DNA of 64,000 nucleotides from Porphyra umbilicalis. Lineage: Eukaryota; Rhodophyta; Bangiophyceae; Bangiales; Bangiaceae. Under the pieces are notes generated by a model. The model saw only the letters and a program-made list of their open reading frames with translations. It was not told the origin of the DNA and ran no database searches. Shown here piece by piece: positions 53,501 to 63,740 of the stretch. Made by a program: the position numbers and the translations under genes. Position 1 is the stretch's first letter. Each line of letters starts with the position of its first letter. The stretch covers positions 99,003 through 163,002 of the forward strand of contig KV918931.1 in assembly GCA_002049455.2 (NCBI GenBank), in the 5' to 3' direction.

Positions 53501-54138
53501 CTTGCCGCGACGGCCGCCGTTGCGTTGCTCATTGCCCGCCCCCCCCCCCTGCTGATGGGTGCTCGCCAGGCATCCCCCCCCCGCCGCCCCCCGCGCCCGC
53601 CCTCACGCCCGCCGACGTGGCGGCCGACGCGGCGGCCGCCGCGGCGGCGGCCGCCGCCGCCGCCGCTTGCGCGGCGCTGGCGGGTGCCCCCCCCCCCCCC
53701 TCACGGTGCACCTCCCCCCCCCCCCCCCACCACCGCCCTCGGCATCACGGGGGTGGTCACCCCCCCCCCGCCGGCGGCGGCGGCGCCAACGTGACGGTTG
53801 CCCTCTACGTGCCGACGCCGCCCTGCAGTCGCGCGGCGCTGGCGGCGGCGGCCGCCGCGCTCGGCGCGCCGCCCGCCCCCGCCGCCGCGACGCGGCGTGC
53901 CGACGACGGGGGCTTTGGCGCGGCGGGTGCGGCGGCGGTTGCCCGCCGCGCGCGCCGCGCCGCGCGCGGCGCGGGGCGCCACCCTTGGCCGGGCGCCGTC
54001 GACGTTGAGGCCGTCGAAGCGGGGGTCGTGTGGGGGGGCGACGCGGTGTTGACCCGCGGCGTCGGCGACACGCCCTACGAGTGGGCGGTGAACCTCCCGG
54101 GCCCCCCCGCCCCCGGCGGCGGGGCCAGTGACACGCCC

Positions 54139-54169
<31 letters not shown>

Positions 54170-54609
54170 CCGCCGACGGCACCGGCACCGGCGACGACGA
54201 TGAGGATGGCCTCGGCGACGGCGGGTGGGTGGTGCGCGCCCTCGCGGCGGCGGCGGCGGCCGGGTGCGCCCCCCCCGCGGCCGACGGGTGGGGCACCGCC
54301 CCCGACGGCGCCCGCCGCCTGCGCGTCGGACCCGGCGGCGGCGGCGGCGGGCGGGCGTGGGAGGTTGGCCTGTCGGCGCTTGGGGCGTGGGCGCGGGGGG
54401 GGGGGTGCGACGCGCGGCGGGGGCGCCGCCTCGCCCGCCGCGCGCGCGCGCTCGGCGGCCGGGGGGGGGTCGTTGCCGACGTGTGGGCGCGGGGGGTGTG
54501 GGAGGCGTGCCAGGAGGGGGGGGGGGGGGGGGGTGACCCCCCGCTGCGCGGCGCGCCCGTACGGGCGCCCACGGCCGTGGACGCGCGGACCATGTCGAGG
54601 AGGAAATAA
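53312..54609 (+). CDS. Unknown membrane-anchored protein, frame uncertain at C runs
   Basis: ATG 53312 (MASTSARRRAISGAPPPPP) opens a basic, Pro-rich N-terminus followed by an Ala-rich hydrophobic helix (AAALAATAAVALLIARPP), suggesting a signal anchor. C runs at about 53539-53549 and 53690-53700 change the register, after which the sequence reads TPADVAADAAAAAAAAA, NVTVALYVPTPPCSRAALAA, then DVEAVEAGVVWGGDAVLTRG and TPYEWAVNLPGPPAP, an acidic stretch (GTGDDDEDGLGDGGWVVRAL) and a Gly/Arg-rich tail ending at 54609. No family is recognised. Composition is coherent enough for a real gene, but exact residues around the runs are unreliable. Confidence 0.45.
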
Positions 54610-54843
54610 GTAAACCGTTGTGCGCGCAGCGGCGGCCGCGCCCGCCCGCCCGCCCGCCCGCCCGCCCGCCCGCCCACGCCGTTCCCACGGTCCGTCTGCA
54701 CGACCCGCACTCCCCCGCCCTAGCATCAAAAACGGCAACAGCAGCTCGCGTGCTCCACACCCCCCACATGCCCCCCCTCCCCCCCCCCCCCTCTGACCAC
54801 GCGCCACCCCCCGCGCCGTGACCGACCGCGCCCGGGCGGCGCG

Positions 54844-55904
54844 TCAACCCCGCCCGACCGGTGGGGCGTCCCCCTCCCCCCCCGCCCCCCCCTCCGCGTG
54901 CATGGCAAACCGCACGCACAGCGGCCGGTGGTCGCTCACCGTGTACGACGGCTGCCACGTCGACGCGTCCAAGCCGCGGGGCGACACAAACGCGTCGACG
55001 GGGGTCAACCACAGGCGCGGCGCGACGGCGGCGGTGGCGGCCACGGCCGTCGCCGCGGCCATTGGTTGGGCGGCGGGGGCCACCGCCGCCGCCGCCGCCG
55101 CCGCCGCCGCTGCCTCCGCTGCGGCCGAGCCAACGGCGGGGCCGAGGGTCACTTGGGCGGCGCCGCCCGCCCCGCCATTGCCGCTGCCGTTGCCGCTGCC
55201 GTTGCCGCGGGGCGCGCCATTCCCATTGCCGCCGCCATTGCCATTGGCGGCCGGCAGTGCGGCGGCGGCGGCCGCCGCCGCCGCCGCCGCCTCTGCCGCT
55301 GCCACCCACCCGTCCGCCTCGGCAACACCCGCCCGCCGAGAGGTCGACGACGCAACGGCCAGGGCCTCCCCCCCCCCCCCCCCCGGCCGCGGCGGCCCCG
55401 CCCGCCCGGGGGCCCGGTGCGACGCCCACCGGCGCCCACCCGCCCCCCCCCCCCCAGACCGGCCGCCTCTTCTCCGGTCCCGGGACACCCGTCGCTCCCC
55501 GCGGGGCTGCCGCACAAACACGTGGTCGACAAACACCTGCTCCCCGCGGTGGTTGTGGTGCGTCACCACGTGCCCGCCGTCGCCGTCGTCGCCGGCACCA
55601 CCGCCGGCGCCAGCCGGCACCCCCCCCCCCCACCCCGCCCCCGCAGCGCCTCCCAACAATTGACGTAATCCCGCGCGACGAGGTGCGCGGCGACCGCATC
55701 GTCAGCCTCCCCATTAAAGTCCCCCACGACGAGCACCGGGGCGGCCTCCCGCCGGGCCGCCTCGTTGACCCAGCCGTCGACCACGTCGGTCAGCGCGGCG
55801 ACCTGCTGCAACCGCATCACGCCGTCGCCAACGCCGTGCGGGAACGTCAAGTGCGTGTTGACAATGACGACGAGCGGCGACGGCGACGGCGCAACGGCAC
55901 CACC

Positions 55905-55938
<34 letters not shown>

Positions 55939-56510
55939 CCGCCCGCCGCGGGGGGCGCCGCAATGGCCACCAGCAGCGCCACCCGGTCGTCCCCATCGAC
56001 GAGCCGCCACGACGCTGCCGCGGCAATGCCCAGCGGCCGCCGCACGGCAACGGCGAGCCCGTCATCCTTGCCCGGCCGCCGCGCGGTCGTCAGCGTGTAG
56101 GCGCCGCCGAGCGCCGCCGCGAGCGCGTCGGCGTAGGGGGGGTCAAACCACCACTCTTGGAGGCACAGCACGTCGGGCGGCGGGTCGAGGGCGCCGAGTT
56201 CCCCCACGAGCGCCGCGAGGCGGGGGCGCCACAGCGCCGGCGCGTCGCCTTCGCGCGGCCGCCGCGGCCGCGACGGCCACGGCGTCGACGCGGTCGGGCG
56301 ATCGGGGTGGTGGTCGGCAGCCGCGGCGGCGGCGGCGGCCGTCCCGGCCGGCACCCCGTCAGCGGCAGCGCGTTGTTGTTCGGGGGGGGGGTCCCCCGCG
56401 TCGCCCTCCTCGTCGGCCGTGGCGGCGGCGACCGCCGCGGGGGTCATCCGCTTGTAGCAGGGCGCAAGGAGGTTGAACGTGGCCACCGTTAGGTGCGTCG
56501 GGAGCGCCAT
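54844..56510 (-). CDS. Endonuclease/exonuclease/phosphatase (EEP) family protein, CCR4/nocturnin-like
   Basis: EEP enzymes hydrolyse phosphodiester or phosphate-ester bonds using Mg2+; the CCR4/nocturnin branch includes deadenylases and NADP(H) phosphatases. Catalytic blocks are present in order: LTVATFNLLAPCYKR after the start MALPTH (56510), VLCLQEWWFDPPYADAL (catalytic Glu), DDGLAVAVRR, VVIVNTHLTFPHG, PVLVVGDFNGEADD (Asp and Asn), then GEQVFVDHVFVR and, close to the C-terminus, YTVSDHRPLCVRFAM (the SDH signature). The register changes once, at the G/C run near 55621-55640, between the GDFN and VDHVF blocks. Poly-Ala/Gly inserts lie before the last block. The substrate cannot be told from sequence; phosphoinositide or sphingomyelin phosphatase relatives are less similar by motif. 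Confidence 0.85.
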
Positions 56511-57635
56511 GACGGCAGCGTCGGGGGGGGCGGGCGCTCGGGGCAGCAACGGCGGCGTGGGGTGGGGGGGGGGGGGGGGGGGGGGGGCAGGCTGCGTGAC
56601 GCGCAGGAGCGGGGAAAGCCGAGACGGCCGAGGAGCTGGGCGGGAGCGGCCCGACAAAAGCGGCCGTGCCACGCCGTGATGGGCGAGCGGCGGAGCGGGA
56701 GCAAGAAAAAAAAAAAAATAGAAAAACAGAGCGGCGGTGGCGGGACGGGGGCGGGAGAGGCACCGACGCGTGGAAGGGCGGACCGGCCGCCGCCACTGCC
56801 GCGCGGGAGGGCGGCGCGCCCCCCGCGTCGCGACCGGCCCGCCGCCGCGCGCGGCCGCCGGTCGGTCCGACGGCCGGTCGACCGCACCGCCCGGCGGCGG
56901 GTGCGTCGGGCGGTCGGTCGCCCACCGGTGGCGGCCGCCCAACGGTGCACCGTGGGCGGCTGGTCGCGCCGGGGGGCGGGTCGGGTGGGGGGGGGGGCGC
57001 CGAGCTGCCGGCGCTGCCGCCCGAGCGCGCCGCCGCCACGCGCGTCGCGCCGCAGTGACCGTGGGTGGCGGAGCGGCGCCGCGGAGAACGGGCGGAGCTG
57101 GAGCGCGTTTGGGAGCCCCTTCGTCGTCGCAGTGATTTGGAGACATTGGGGAAAATGACTGAACAGTGCCTTGGTCGAGCGGTGGGTGGGTTTGACAAGC
57201 CCAGATCAACTGTTCGCAACACAACCGTAGTGAGACTTGCCACCATCAAGTCGCGCTCGGTGTAGTTGATCTCTGCGTGCGGCGCCCGCCTGCGTGAGCG
57301 CTGTCGACGCCCCTTCATGGCGGCGCCCAACCGCCTGGCCAGCCGTCCCGAGGCAACCGCCGTGCCGCCCATCCGATGGGGGCCGTTGCAGGCGGCACGG
57401 CGCTTGCCCGCCCTTTTTGCGCGCACAGGCTGCACCTCGACTGCGTTGCGTGCCCCTCGTGCCGCCGTGTTTCTTGCGTACGCTTTGCCGGCCTCCCTCG
57501 CCGGCGGCACCAGCCTCCCAACCTGCCTCGTACGGACCTGCCTGCATCGGGGGCCTGTGTGACCGTCTGTGCTAGATTGCCACCTGCCGCACGCGTCGCA
57601 GCCGGCTCCCCCCCCCCGCCCCTTTCCCCTTCACC
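56511..57635. other. Divergent promoter region, no gene seen
   Basis: Intergenic region between the divergent EEP gene and the next plus-strand gene. It has G runs near 56566-56587 and an A run near 56706-56718. ORFs on both strands are compositional. Confidence 0.4.
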
Positions 57636-58583
57636 ATGGCTACGTACCGCCGAGACCTGCAAAAGCTGCTCCGCGCCTACAACCGGCGCCGCGTGGACCC
57701 CGCCGACGAGGCGGCGATGACGGCCTTCCGCGCCTCCCTCGTCGCCGCCGTCGACGCGTGGGCGGCGGCGCCCAAGGCGGACCGGCTGGCCGCCTTTCGC
57801 CTCGGCGCCAAATACAAGGGCGGGCGGGGCCCGACGGTTAGCGGCCTCCGCTCGGGGGACCGCCGCCTCGCGACGCTGCTGCGGGAGCTCCACGGCGCCG
57901 ACGGCGCGCCGCTGCTGGACGTGGCGGTGGCGACCGTCACCCAGACGGAGGAGGGCCCGAGCGAGTACGAGATGAACGCCAGCTGGGGGGCGGGCTGCGC
58001 CGACAACAAGCCGCGCACCATGACCAACCGGGAGGCCAAGCGCTTGTACTGGGCAAAGTACCGCAGGGGCGGCTTTGCTGGCCGCGGCGGCGGCTGCTCG
58101 GCGTGGGACGAGGACGAGGGCGAGGATGGGTGTGGCGGCGACGGCGGGGGCGGCGGCGAGACCCACGAGATGCTCGAGGTCGACTCGCGGACGATCCGGA
58201 CGACGTTTGCCGACGCCGACCGCCCCGCCGACGTGCCCGCCGACGTGTGGTACCGCCTCCGCCTGGCCGTCCCCGAAGAATTTCTGGACGTTGGGTGGGG
58301 CGCCCGCTTTGACGCCGCCAACAGCGACGAGGAGTACGACGCGACCGGGGGGGAGTGCATGGGCACCCCGCGTGTGACGTACACCTACACGCTGGCGGCG
58401 TTGGTGGTTTGGCCGCGCACGCGCCGCGGCGCCCTTCTCGAAGGGCTGTCTGACGACAGCGAGGGAGAGGAAGGGGAGGAGAGCGAGGAGGACGAGGAGG
58501 GCTTTGGTGACGACGACGACGAGGAGGCTGATTGTGCAGAGGGGATAGCGCGGCATGCGGCCAAGCGTGTGCGCACCGAGTGA
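57636..58583 (+). CDS. Unknown 315-residue protein with acidic C-terminal tail
   Basis: An intact frame starts MATYRRDLQKLLRAYNRRRV in good context (TTCACCATGGCT) and ends with a long Glu/Asp run (DDSEGEEGEESEEDEEGFGD) and a basic end (AAKRVRTE) that could be a nuclear signal. The central region contains EYEMNASWGAGCADNKPRTM and PADVWYRLRLAVPEEFLDVG, then TYTYTLAALVVWPRTRRGAL. The AALVVWPR strand is reminiscent of a conserved segment in large 2-oxoglutarate/Fe(II)-oxygenase-domain proteins of algae and fungi, but the catalytic His-x-Asp/His set is not visible here. Acidic tails are common in chromatin and nucleolar proteins. It is an intact single-exon gene with no assigned function. Confidence 0.7.
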   Translation: MATYRRDLQKLLRAYNRRRVDPADEAAMTAFRASLVAAVDAWAAAPKADRLAAFRLGAKYKGGRGPTVSGLRSGDRRLATLLRELHGADGAPLLDVAVATVTQTEEGPSEYEMNASWGAGCADNKPRTMTNREAKRLYWAKYRRGGFAGRGGGCSAWDEDEGEDGCGGDGGGGGETHEMLEVDSRTIRTTFADADRPADVPADVWYRLRLAVPEEFLDVGWGARFDAANSDEEYDATGGECMGTPRVTYTYTLAALVVWPRTRRGALLEGLSDDSEGEEGEESEEDEEGFGDDDDEEADCAEGIARHAAKRVRTE

Positions 58584-59766
58584 GGCGCGGGTGGCGCGTC
58601 TACCGAGAATGTCGGGTGGCACGTCTCGTGTGTCTGTGCTATTGCTTTAGCTGGTAGTTTTGTAGGTTGCAGCTGAGAGCACACCCAACAACGTCGGTTG
58701 CAAACCGCTTTTGCGTATTATTCGTTAAACGTGGCATATTTGCCAGTTATGGGCAGAGGTATGGGAAAACCGGTCATCCCACCAACGTCGCGAACCAGAT
58801 CTGCGAACCGAGCTACTGGTGGGCCAGATATAAGTCCAACCGGATAATATGGCGCTGGTTCGCAGGAGGTTCGCATTTTTCCATCGGCCGACCATACCAC
58901 TGACGTTTGGGCAGACGTTTGTGCATTTCCGAACGTTTTGCGAACCGAATCTGTCTACAATTGTGTCTAAACGGAGGTCAAACACCCAAATCGGGACGAT
59001 CGCAGACAAACACACGTTGCGTTGACGATCGCACAGGCGTCTCGAGCTCTGATATTCATGAGCATGCGGTCGCGAGTGGCCGCAGATTCCGTTCGAGGCG
59101 CAGGCGGCGCTCATTGCCGGGCCCTGTGGGGGGGGGGGCCGGCGGGACACCGTTTTTTCCTGGTGGACATCCGCCGCCACGCGCGATTCTGGGTCGGCCC
59201 CCCCACGGCTGAACGGTTTGATTAGGGGGGGGGGGCCGCCTAGAGGCACTGTCGCATGGGTTGGCGCGCGGCCCCAATCGGTCGTCCAGCGGAATTCTTT
59301 GGCGGGGTGGCCCCCAGTTGACGCGCTGCTGGTGCCACCAACCTGCGCTGGGAGCCAATCGGGGGGGGGTTCCGCGCAGCGCAACATTGTGTGGCCGGCA
59401 TGTGCCTGTCCGCGCGCAGCCGCACCCGCGGGAATGGGCCGTGCATGGGGGTTTTCAGGCGGCGCCGCGCAGCCCACATTATTGGTCACGCGGCCGCCCG
59501 GGACCTGCCAATCGCGCTTACTGTGGGGGGGGGCGCGGAGCAACAGATCGGCGCGGTGCGGCCGCCACCAGCGGCACGTCGACCACACCGTCGTCGTCGG
59601 GGGCAGCGCGATTGCGGCACCGCCGTCTTCGGCGTCGTCCATCCCGTTTCTCCGTTCTGCCCGTCTCCTTCGCCGGCGCAGCGGCCGTGAGCGGCCGTGT
59701 TGACGGCCGCCTTTGCGGCCGCTTCTGCGGCCGCTCTAGCTCTCGTCACGTCGGCTGCACTGGTGG
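58584..59766. other. Upstream region of the Harbinger-type element
   Basis: No supported gene. An AT-richer stretch at 58640-59060 contains at least five copies of GCGAACC or its complement (about 58791, 58802, 58857, 58867, 58938), which may be transposase-binding sites of the element whose transposase starts at 59767. G runs lie near 59130, 59225 and 59525. The left TIR was not identified with confidence. Confidence 0.4.
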
Positions 59767-62763
59767 ATGGAGATGGACGCGTCCACTGATGATGGGTCTG
59801 GGTCGTCGAGCGATGACGGCCGCGGGCAGTCGGAGGGCTCCGCGGACGAGCTGCTTGCGGCCGTCATCGGAGCGCGATCTCTGTTCCTAATGCGCCGTCA
59901 CCGCAGGAATGCGGCGCAGCGAGCGCGCAGACGGCGTTTTGTCGGGTCTGTGGCCGGGCGGCGTCCCAACCGGCCACGTGATTTCGACCAGGGTATGCGC
60001 GGCATCATGCGGGATTATTTTGGTGTGGATGGGCAGCCGCCTGTGTATGGAGAAGAGACGTTTGAGCGTCGCTTCCGTGTGCCACGGTCTGTTTTTATGC
60101 GCATTTATGAGGCCATCCGGGACCGGCCATTTTGGCGGCAGAGCATCAATGCGACGGGGCGGCCACAAGCTTATGCTCTGCAGAAGCTGGTGGCCGCCTT
60201 CCGTGTCCTCGCGTACGGGGAGTCGTATGATCGTGCGGATGAGTATGTCCGGCTGTCCAAGTCTACAATTGAGGTGGCCACGAAGAAGCTGATTGAGTTT
60301 ATTGTTGAGGAGTGGGAGCCCGTCTACCTGCGGCCTCCTAACGACGAGGAGGTCAAGCGCATGCTGGAGCGCAACGCAGCACGGGGCATGCCGGGATGCA
60401 TCGGCAGCCTCGATTGCTCGCACTGGGAGTGGGCCGCGTGCCCAAAGGGGCTTGCTGGGCAGTATCAGAACCGCAAGAAGCGGCGCTCCATTGTCATGGA
60501 GACGGTTTGTGATGAGGACCTTTACATCTGGCATTTCTTTATCGGGGCGCCGGGGAGCCTCAATGACCTCAACGTGTTACGTATCTCACCGTTGTATTTT
60601 GATGTGGTGGAGGGTGTGTGGCCGCCGAAGTCTTTCTCTTTCTGTGTGAATGGTCGTTCTCGTCGTTTGTTGTATTATCTTACTGACGGTGTTTATCCCA
60701 AGTATCCATTTTTTGTGTCTCCGTACCCCAACCCCATCACACCCGCAGAAAAATGTTTCAACCGGCTCCAGGAAGCGCTGCGCAAGGATGTCGAGCGGCT
60801 CTACGGGGTTATGACCGCGAGATTCCACATTCTTCTACACCCTGGCCGATTTGGCTCTGTAGAGCAGATGATGCTTGCCGGCAAGGCGGCCGCCATTCTG
60901 CACAACATGGTCGTTGAGCAGAGGCGTGGCCGGTATGTCGCTCATGAGCGTATGGCAGCGGCGGCGGCCGCAAGGGATGGGGAACCTGCGGCCGCCGCCG
61001 ATGATGGCCATGCCGTTGGCGCAGGCGACGTCGGCTGGGCTGGCAATACGGGAACAGGTGTGGCGGCCGCCGGCGATGTCGAATCGGCGGCGGCCGCCGG
61101 CGGAGACCCCTTCGCCGGCGCAGTTGGGCAGGGAGGAGCTGGTGCCGATGACGCCGCTGCCGCGGCCGCCGGCCTGGGCGCCGCGGCGGCGGCCGCCGGC
61201 GATCGATCGCCAGCGGGCATCGGCGGTGGCGGAGCAGATGATGGAGCAGGCGCCACCGCTGCGGCCGCCGGTCTGGTCGGCCCGGCGGCGGCCGCCGGCG
61301 GTGGCTCGCCAGCGGGTGTGCGTGGCGGAGAAGGAGCTGGAAGAGCGGGCGCCGCCGCCGCGGCCGCCAACTTTGGTGGCTCGGCGGCCGCCGCCGGCGG
61401 CGACTCGCCAGCGGGCGGGCGCGGAGGTGACGGAGCTGGTGGTGCGGGCGCCGCCGCCGCGGCCGCCGTCTTTGGTGGCTCGGCGGCCGCCGCCGGCGGC
61501 GACTCGCCAGCGGGCGTGCGTGGCGGAGAAGGAGCTGGTGGTGCGGCCGCCGCCGCCGCGGCCGCCGACTTTGTTGGATCGGCGGCCGCCGCTGGCGGCA
61601 ACTCGCCAGCGGGCGTGCGTGGGGGAGACGGCGCTGGGGGTGCGGGCGCCACCGCCGCGGCCGCCGACTTTGGTGGCTCGGCGGCCGCCGCCGGCGGGGA
61701 CTCGCCAGCGGGCGGGCGCGGAGGGACGCAGCTGGTGGTGCGGGCGCCGCCGCCGCGGCCGCCGGCTTTGGTGGCTTGGCGGCCGCCGCTGGCGGCGACT
61801 CGCCAGCGGGCGTGCGGGGTGGAGAAGGAGCTGGTGGAGCAGGCAGCGCCGCCGCGGCCGCCAACTTTGGTGGCTCGGCGGCCGCCGCTGGCGGCGTCTC
61901 GCCAACGGGCGTGCGTGGAGGAGAGGGCGCTGGTCGTGCGGGCGCCACCGCCGCGGCCGCCGACTTTGGTGGCTCGGCGGCCGCCGCCGGCGGCGCCTCG
62001 CCATCATGCGGGGGGGACGTCGGATGTGTGGATGGTGCGGGCGCCGCCGCCGCGGCCGCCAACTTTGGTGTCTTGGCGGCCGCCGCTGGCGGCAACTCGC
62101 CAGCGGGCGTGCGTGGGGGAGACGGCGCTGGGGGTGCGGGCGCCACCGCCGCGGCCGCCGACTTTGGTGGCTCGGCGGCCGCCGCCGGCGGCGACTCGCC
62201 AGCGGGCGTGCGGGGTGGAGAAGGAGCTGGTGGAGCAGGCAGCGCCGCCGCGGCCGCCAACTTTGGTGGCTCGGCGGCCGCCGCTGGCGGCGTCTCGCCA
62301 ACGGGCGTGCGTGGAGGAGAGGGCGCTGGTCGTGCGGGCGCCACCGCCGCGGCCGCCGGCTGTGGTGGCTTGGCGGCCGCCGCTGGCGGCGACTCGCCAG
62401 CGGGCGTGCGTTCAAATGATGCAGCTCGTGGTGCGGGCGCCGCCGCCGCGGCCGCCAATAGGTGTGGCTCCGCGGCCGCCGCTGGCAGCCACTCGCCAGC
62501 GGGCGTGCGTGGAGGAGATGCAGCTGGTGGTGCAGGCGCCACCGCCGCGGCCGCCAACTTTGGTGGCTCGGCGGCCGCCGCCGGCGGCGACTCGCCAGCG
62601 GGCGGGCGCGGAGGTGACGGAGCTGGTGGTGCGGGCGCCGCCGCCGCGGCCGCCGTCTTTGGTGGCTCGGCGGCCGCCGCTGGCGGCGACTCGCCAGCGG
62701 CGTGCGTGGAGGAGAGGGCGCTGGTCGTGCGGGCGCCGCCGCCGCGGCCGCCAACTTTGGTGA
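59767..62763 (+). CDS. PIF/Harbinger-type transposase running into a 99-bp repeat array
   Basis: Harbinger transposases cut and paste through a DDE (RNase H-fold) nuclease, typically producing TWA target duplications. The N-terminal 400 residues show the family pattern: YEAIRDRPFW and QKLVAAFRVLAYGESYDRAD (helix-turn-helix-like region), SKSTIEVATKKL, then Asp216 in GSLDCSHWEW, Asp267 in GAPGSLNDLNVL, a YYLTDGVYPKYPFFV block and Glu343 in NRLQEALRKDVERLYGVM. An Ala-rich linker follows and the frame enters an array of 33-residue repeats (GGDSPAGVRGGEGAGGAGAA). A one-base deletion in the array near 61718 throws the frame into an Arg/Pro register, so sequence after that point is not reliable. Natural Harbinger transposases end near residue 400, so the repeat tail is unusual. 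Confidence 0.88.
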   Translation: MEMDASTDDGSGSSSDDGRGQSEGSADELLAAVIGARSLFLMRRHRRNAAQRARRRRFVGSVAGRRPNRPRDFDQGMRGIMRDYFGVDGQPPVYGEETFERRFRVPRSVFMRIYEAIRDRPFWRQSINATGRPQAYALQKLVAAFRVLAYGESYDRADEYVRLSKSTIEVATKKLIEFIVEEWEPVYLRPPNDEEVKRMLERNAARGMPGCIGSLDCSHWEWAACPKGLAGQYQNRKKRRSIVMETVCDEDLYIWHFFIGAPGSLNDLNVLRISPLYFDVVEGVWPPKSFSFCVNGRSRRLLYYLTDGVYPKYPFFVSPYPNPITPAEKCFNRLQEALRKDVERLYGVMTARFHILLHPGRFGSVEQMMLAGKAAAILHNMVVEQRRGRYVAHERMAAAAAARDGEPAAAADDGHAVGAGDVGWAGNTGTGVAAAGDVESAAAAGGDPFAGAVGQGGAGADDAAAAAAGLGAAAAAAGDRSPAGIGGGGADDGAGATAAAAGLVGPAAAAGGGSPAGVRGGEGAGRAGAAAAAANFGGSAAAAGGDSPAGGRGGDGAGGAGAAAAAAVFGGSAAAAGGDSPAGVRGGEGAGGAAAAAAAADFVGSAAAAGGNSPAGVRGGDGAGGAGATAAAADFGGSAAAAGGDSPAGGRGGTQLVVRAPPPRPPALVAWRPPLAATRQRACGVEKELVEQAAPPRPPTLVARRPPLAASRQRACVEERALVVRAPPPRPPTLVARRPPPAAPRHHAGGTSDVWMVRAPPPRPPTLVSWRPPLAATRQRACVGETALGVRAPPPRPPTLVARRPPPAATRQRACGVEKELVEQAAPPRPPTLVARRPPLAASRQRACVEERALVVRAPPPRPPAVVAWRPPLAATRQRACVQMMQLVVRAPPPRPPIGVAPRPPLAATRQRACVEEMQLVVQAPPPRPPTLVARRPPPAATRQRAGAEVTELVVRAPPPRPPSLVARRPPLAATRQRRAWRRGRWSCGRRRRGRQLW

Positions 62764-63740
62764 CTCGGCGGCCGCCGCCGGCGGCGACTCGCCAGCGGGC
62801 GGGCGGGAGGTGACGGAGCTGGTGGTGCGGGCGCCGCCGCCGCGGCCGCCGGCTTGGTGGCTCGGCGGCCGCCGCTGGCGGCGACTCGCCAGCGGGCGTG
62901 CGTGGAGGAGAGGGCGCTGGTGGTGCGGGCGCCGCCGCCGCGGCCGCCGACTTTGGTGGCTCGGCGGCCGCCGCCGGCAGCGACTTGCCAGCGGGCGTGC
63001 GTGGAGGAGATGCAGCTGGTCGTGCGGGCGCCGCCGCCGCGGCCACCAACTTTGGTGACTCGGCGGCCGCCGCCGGCGGCGACTCGCCAGCGGGCGGGCG
63101 CGGAGGTGACGGAGCTGGTGGTGCGGGCGCCGCCGCCGCGGCCGCCGTCTTTCGTGGCTCGGCGGCCGCCGCCGGAGGCGACTCGCGAGCGGGCGTGCGT
63201 GGATTAGAGGGCGCTGGTGGTGCGGGCGCCGCCGCCGTGGCCGCCGTCTTTGGTGGCTCGGCGGCCGCCGCCGGCGGCGACTCGCAGCGGGCGTGCGTGT
63301 CGGGGGGAGTGGTGGTGCGGCCGCCGCCGCCGCGGCCGCCGACTTTGTTGGATCGGCGGCCGCCGCTGGCGGCCACTCGCCAGCGGGCGTGCGTGGGGGA
63401 GACGGCGCTGGGGGTGCGGGCGCCACCGCCGCGGCCGCCGACTTTGGTGGCTCGGCGGCCGCCGCCGGCGGCGACTCGCCAGCGGGCGTGCGTGGCGGAG
63501 AAGGAGCTGGTGGTGCGGCCGCCGCCGCCGCGGCCGCCGTCTTTGGTGGCTCGGCGGCCGCCGCCGGCGGCGACTCGCCAGCGGGCGTGCGTGGAGGAGA
63601 GGGCGCTGGTGGTGCGGGCGCCGCCGCCGCGGCCGCCGACTTTAATGGTTCGGCGGCCGCCGCTGGCGGCCACTTGCCGGCGGGCGTGCGTGTCGGGGAG
63701 GGAGCTGGTGGTGCGGGCGCCGCCGCCGCGGCCGCCGGCG
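61196..63740. repeat. 99-bp minisatellite, about 25 copies, downstream of the transposase domain
   Basis: The word CTCGCCAGCGGGCG and variants recurs every 98-99 bp (for example 61502, 61601, 61700, 62096, 62195, 62294, 63476, 63575), giving roughly 25 copies. The unit is 33 codons long. A block starting at about 61807 recurs at about 62203 almost without change, a higher-order period of 396 bp (four units). Several copies carry one-base deletions (near 61718, 62697, 62855, 63283), and one contains an in-frame TAG near 63205. Long ORFs on the minus strand (over 1,000 residues) are by-products of this periodicity. Confidence 0.93.
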
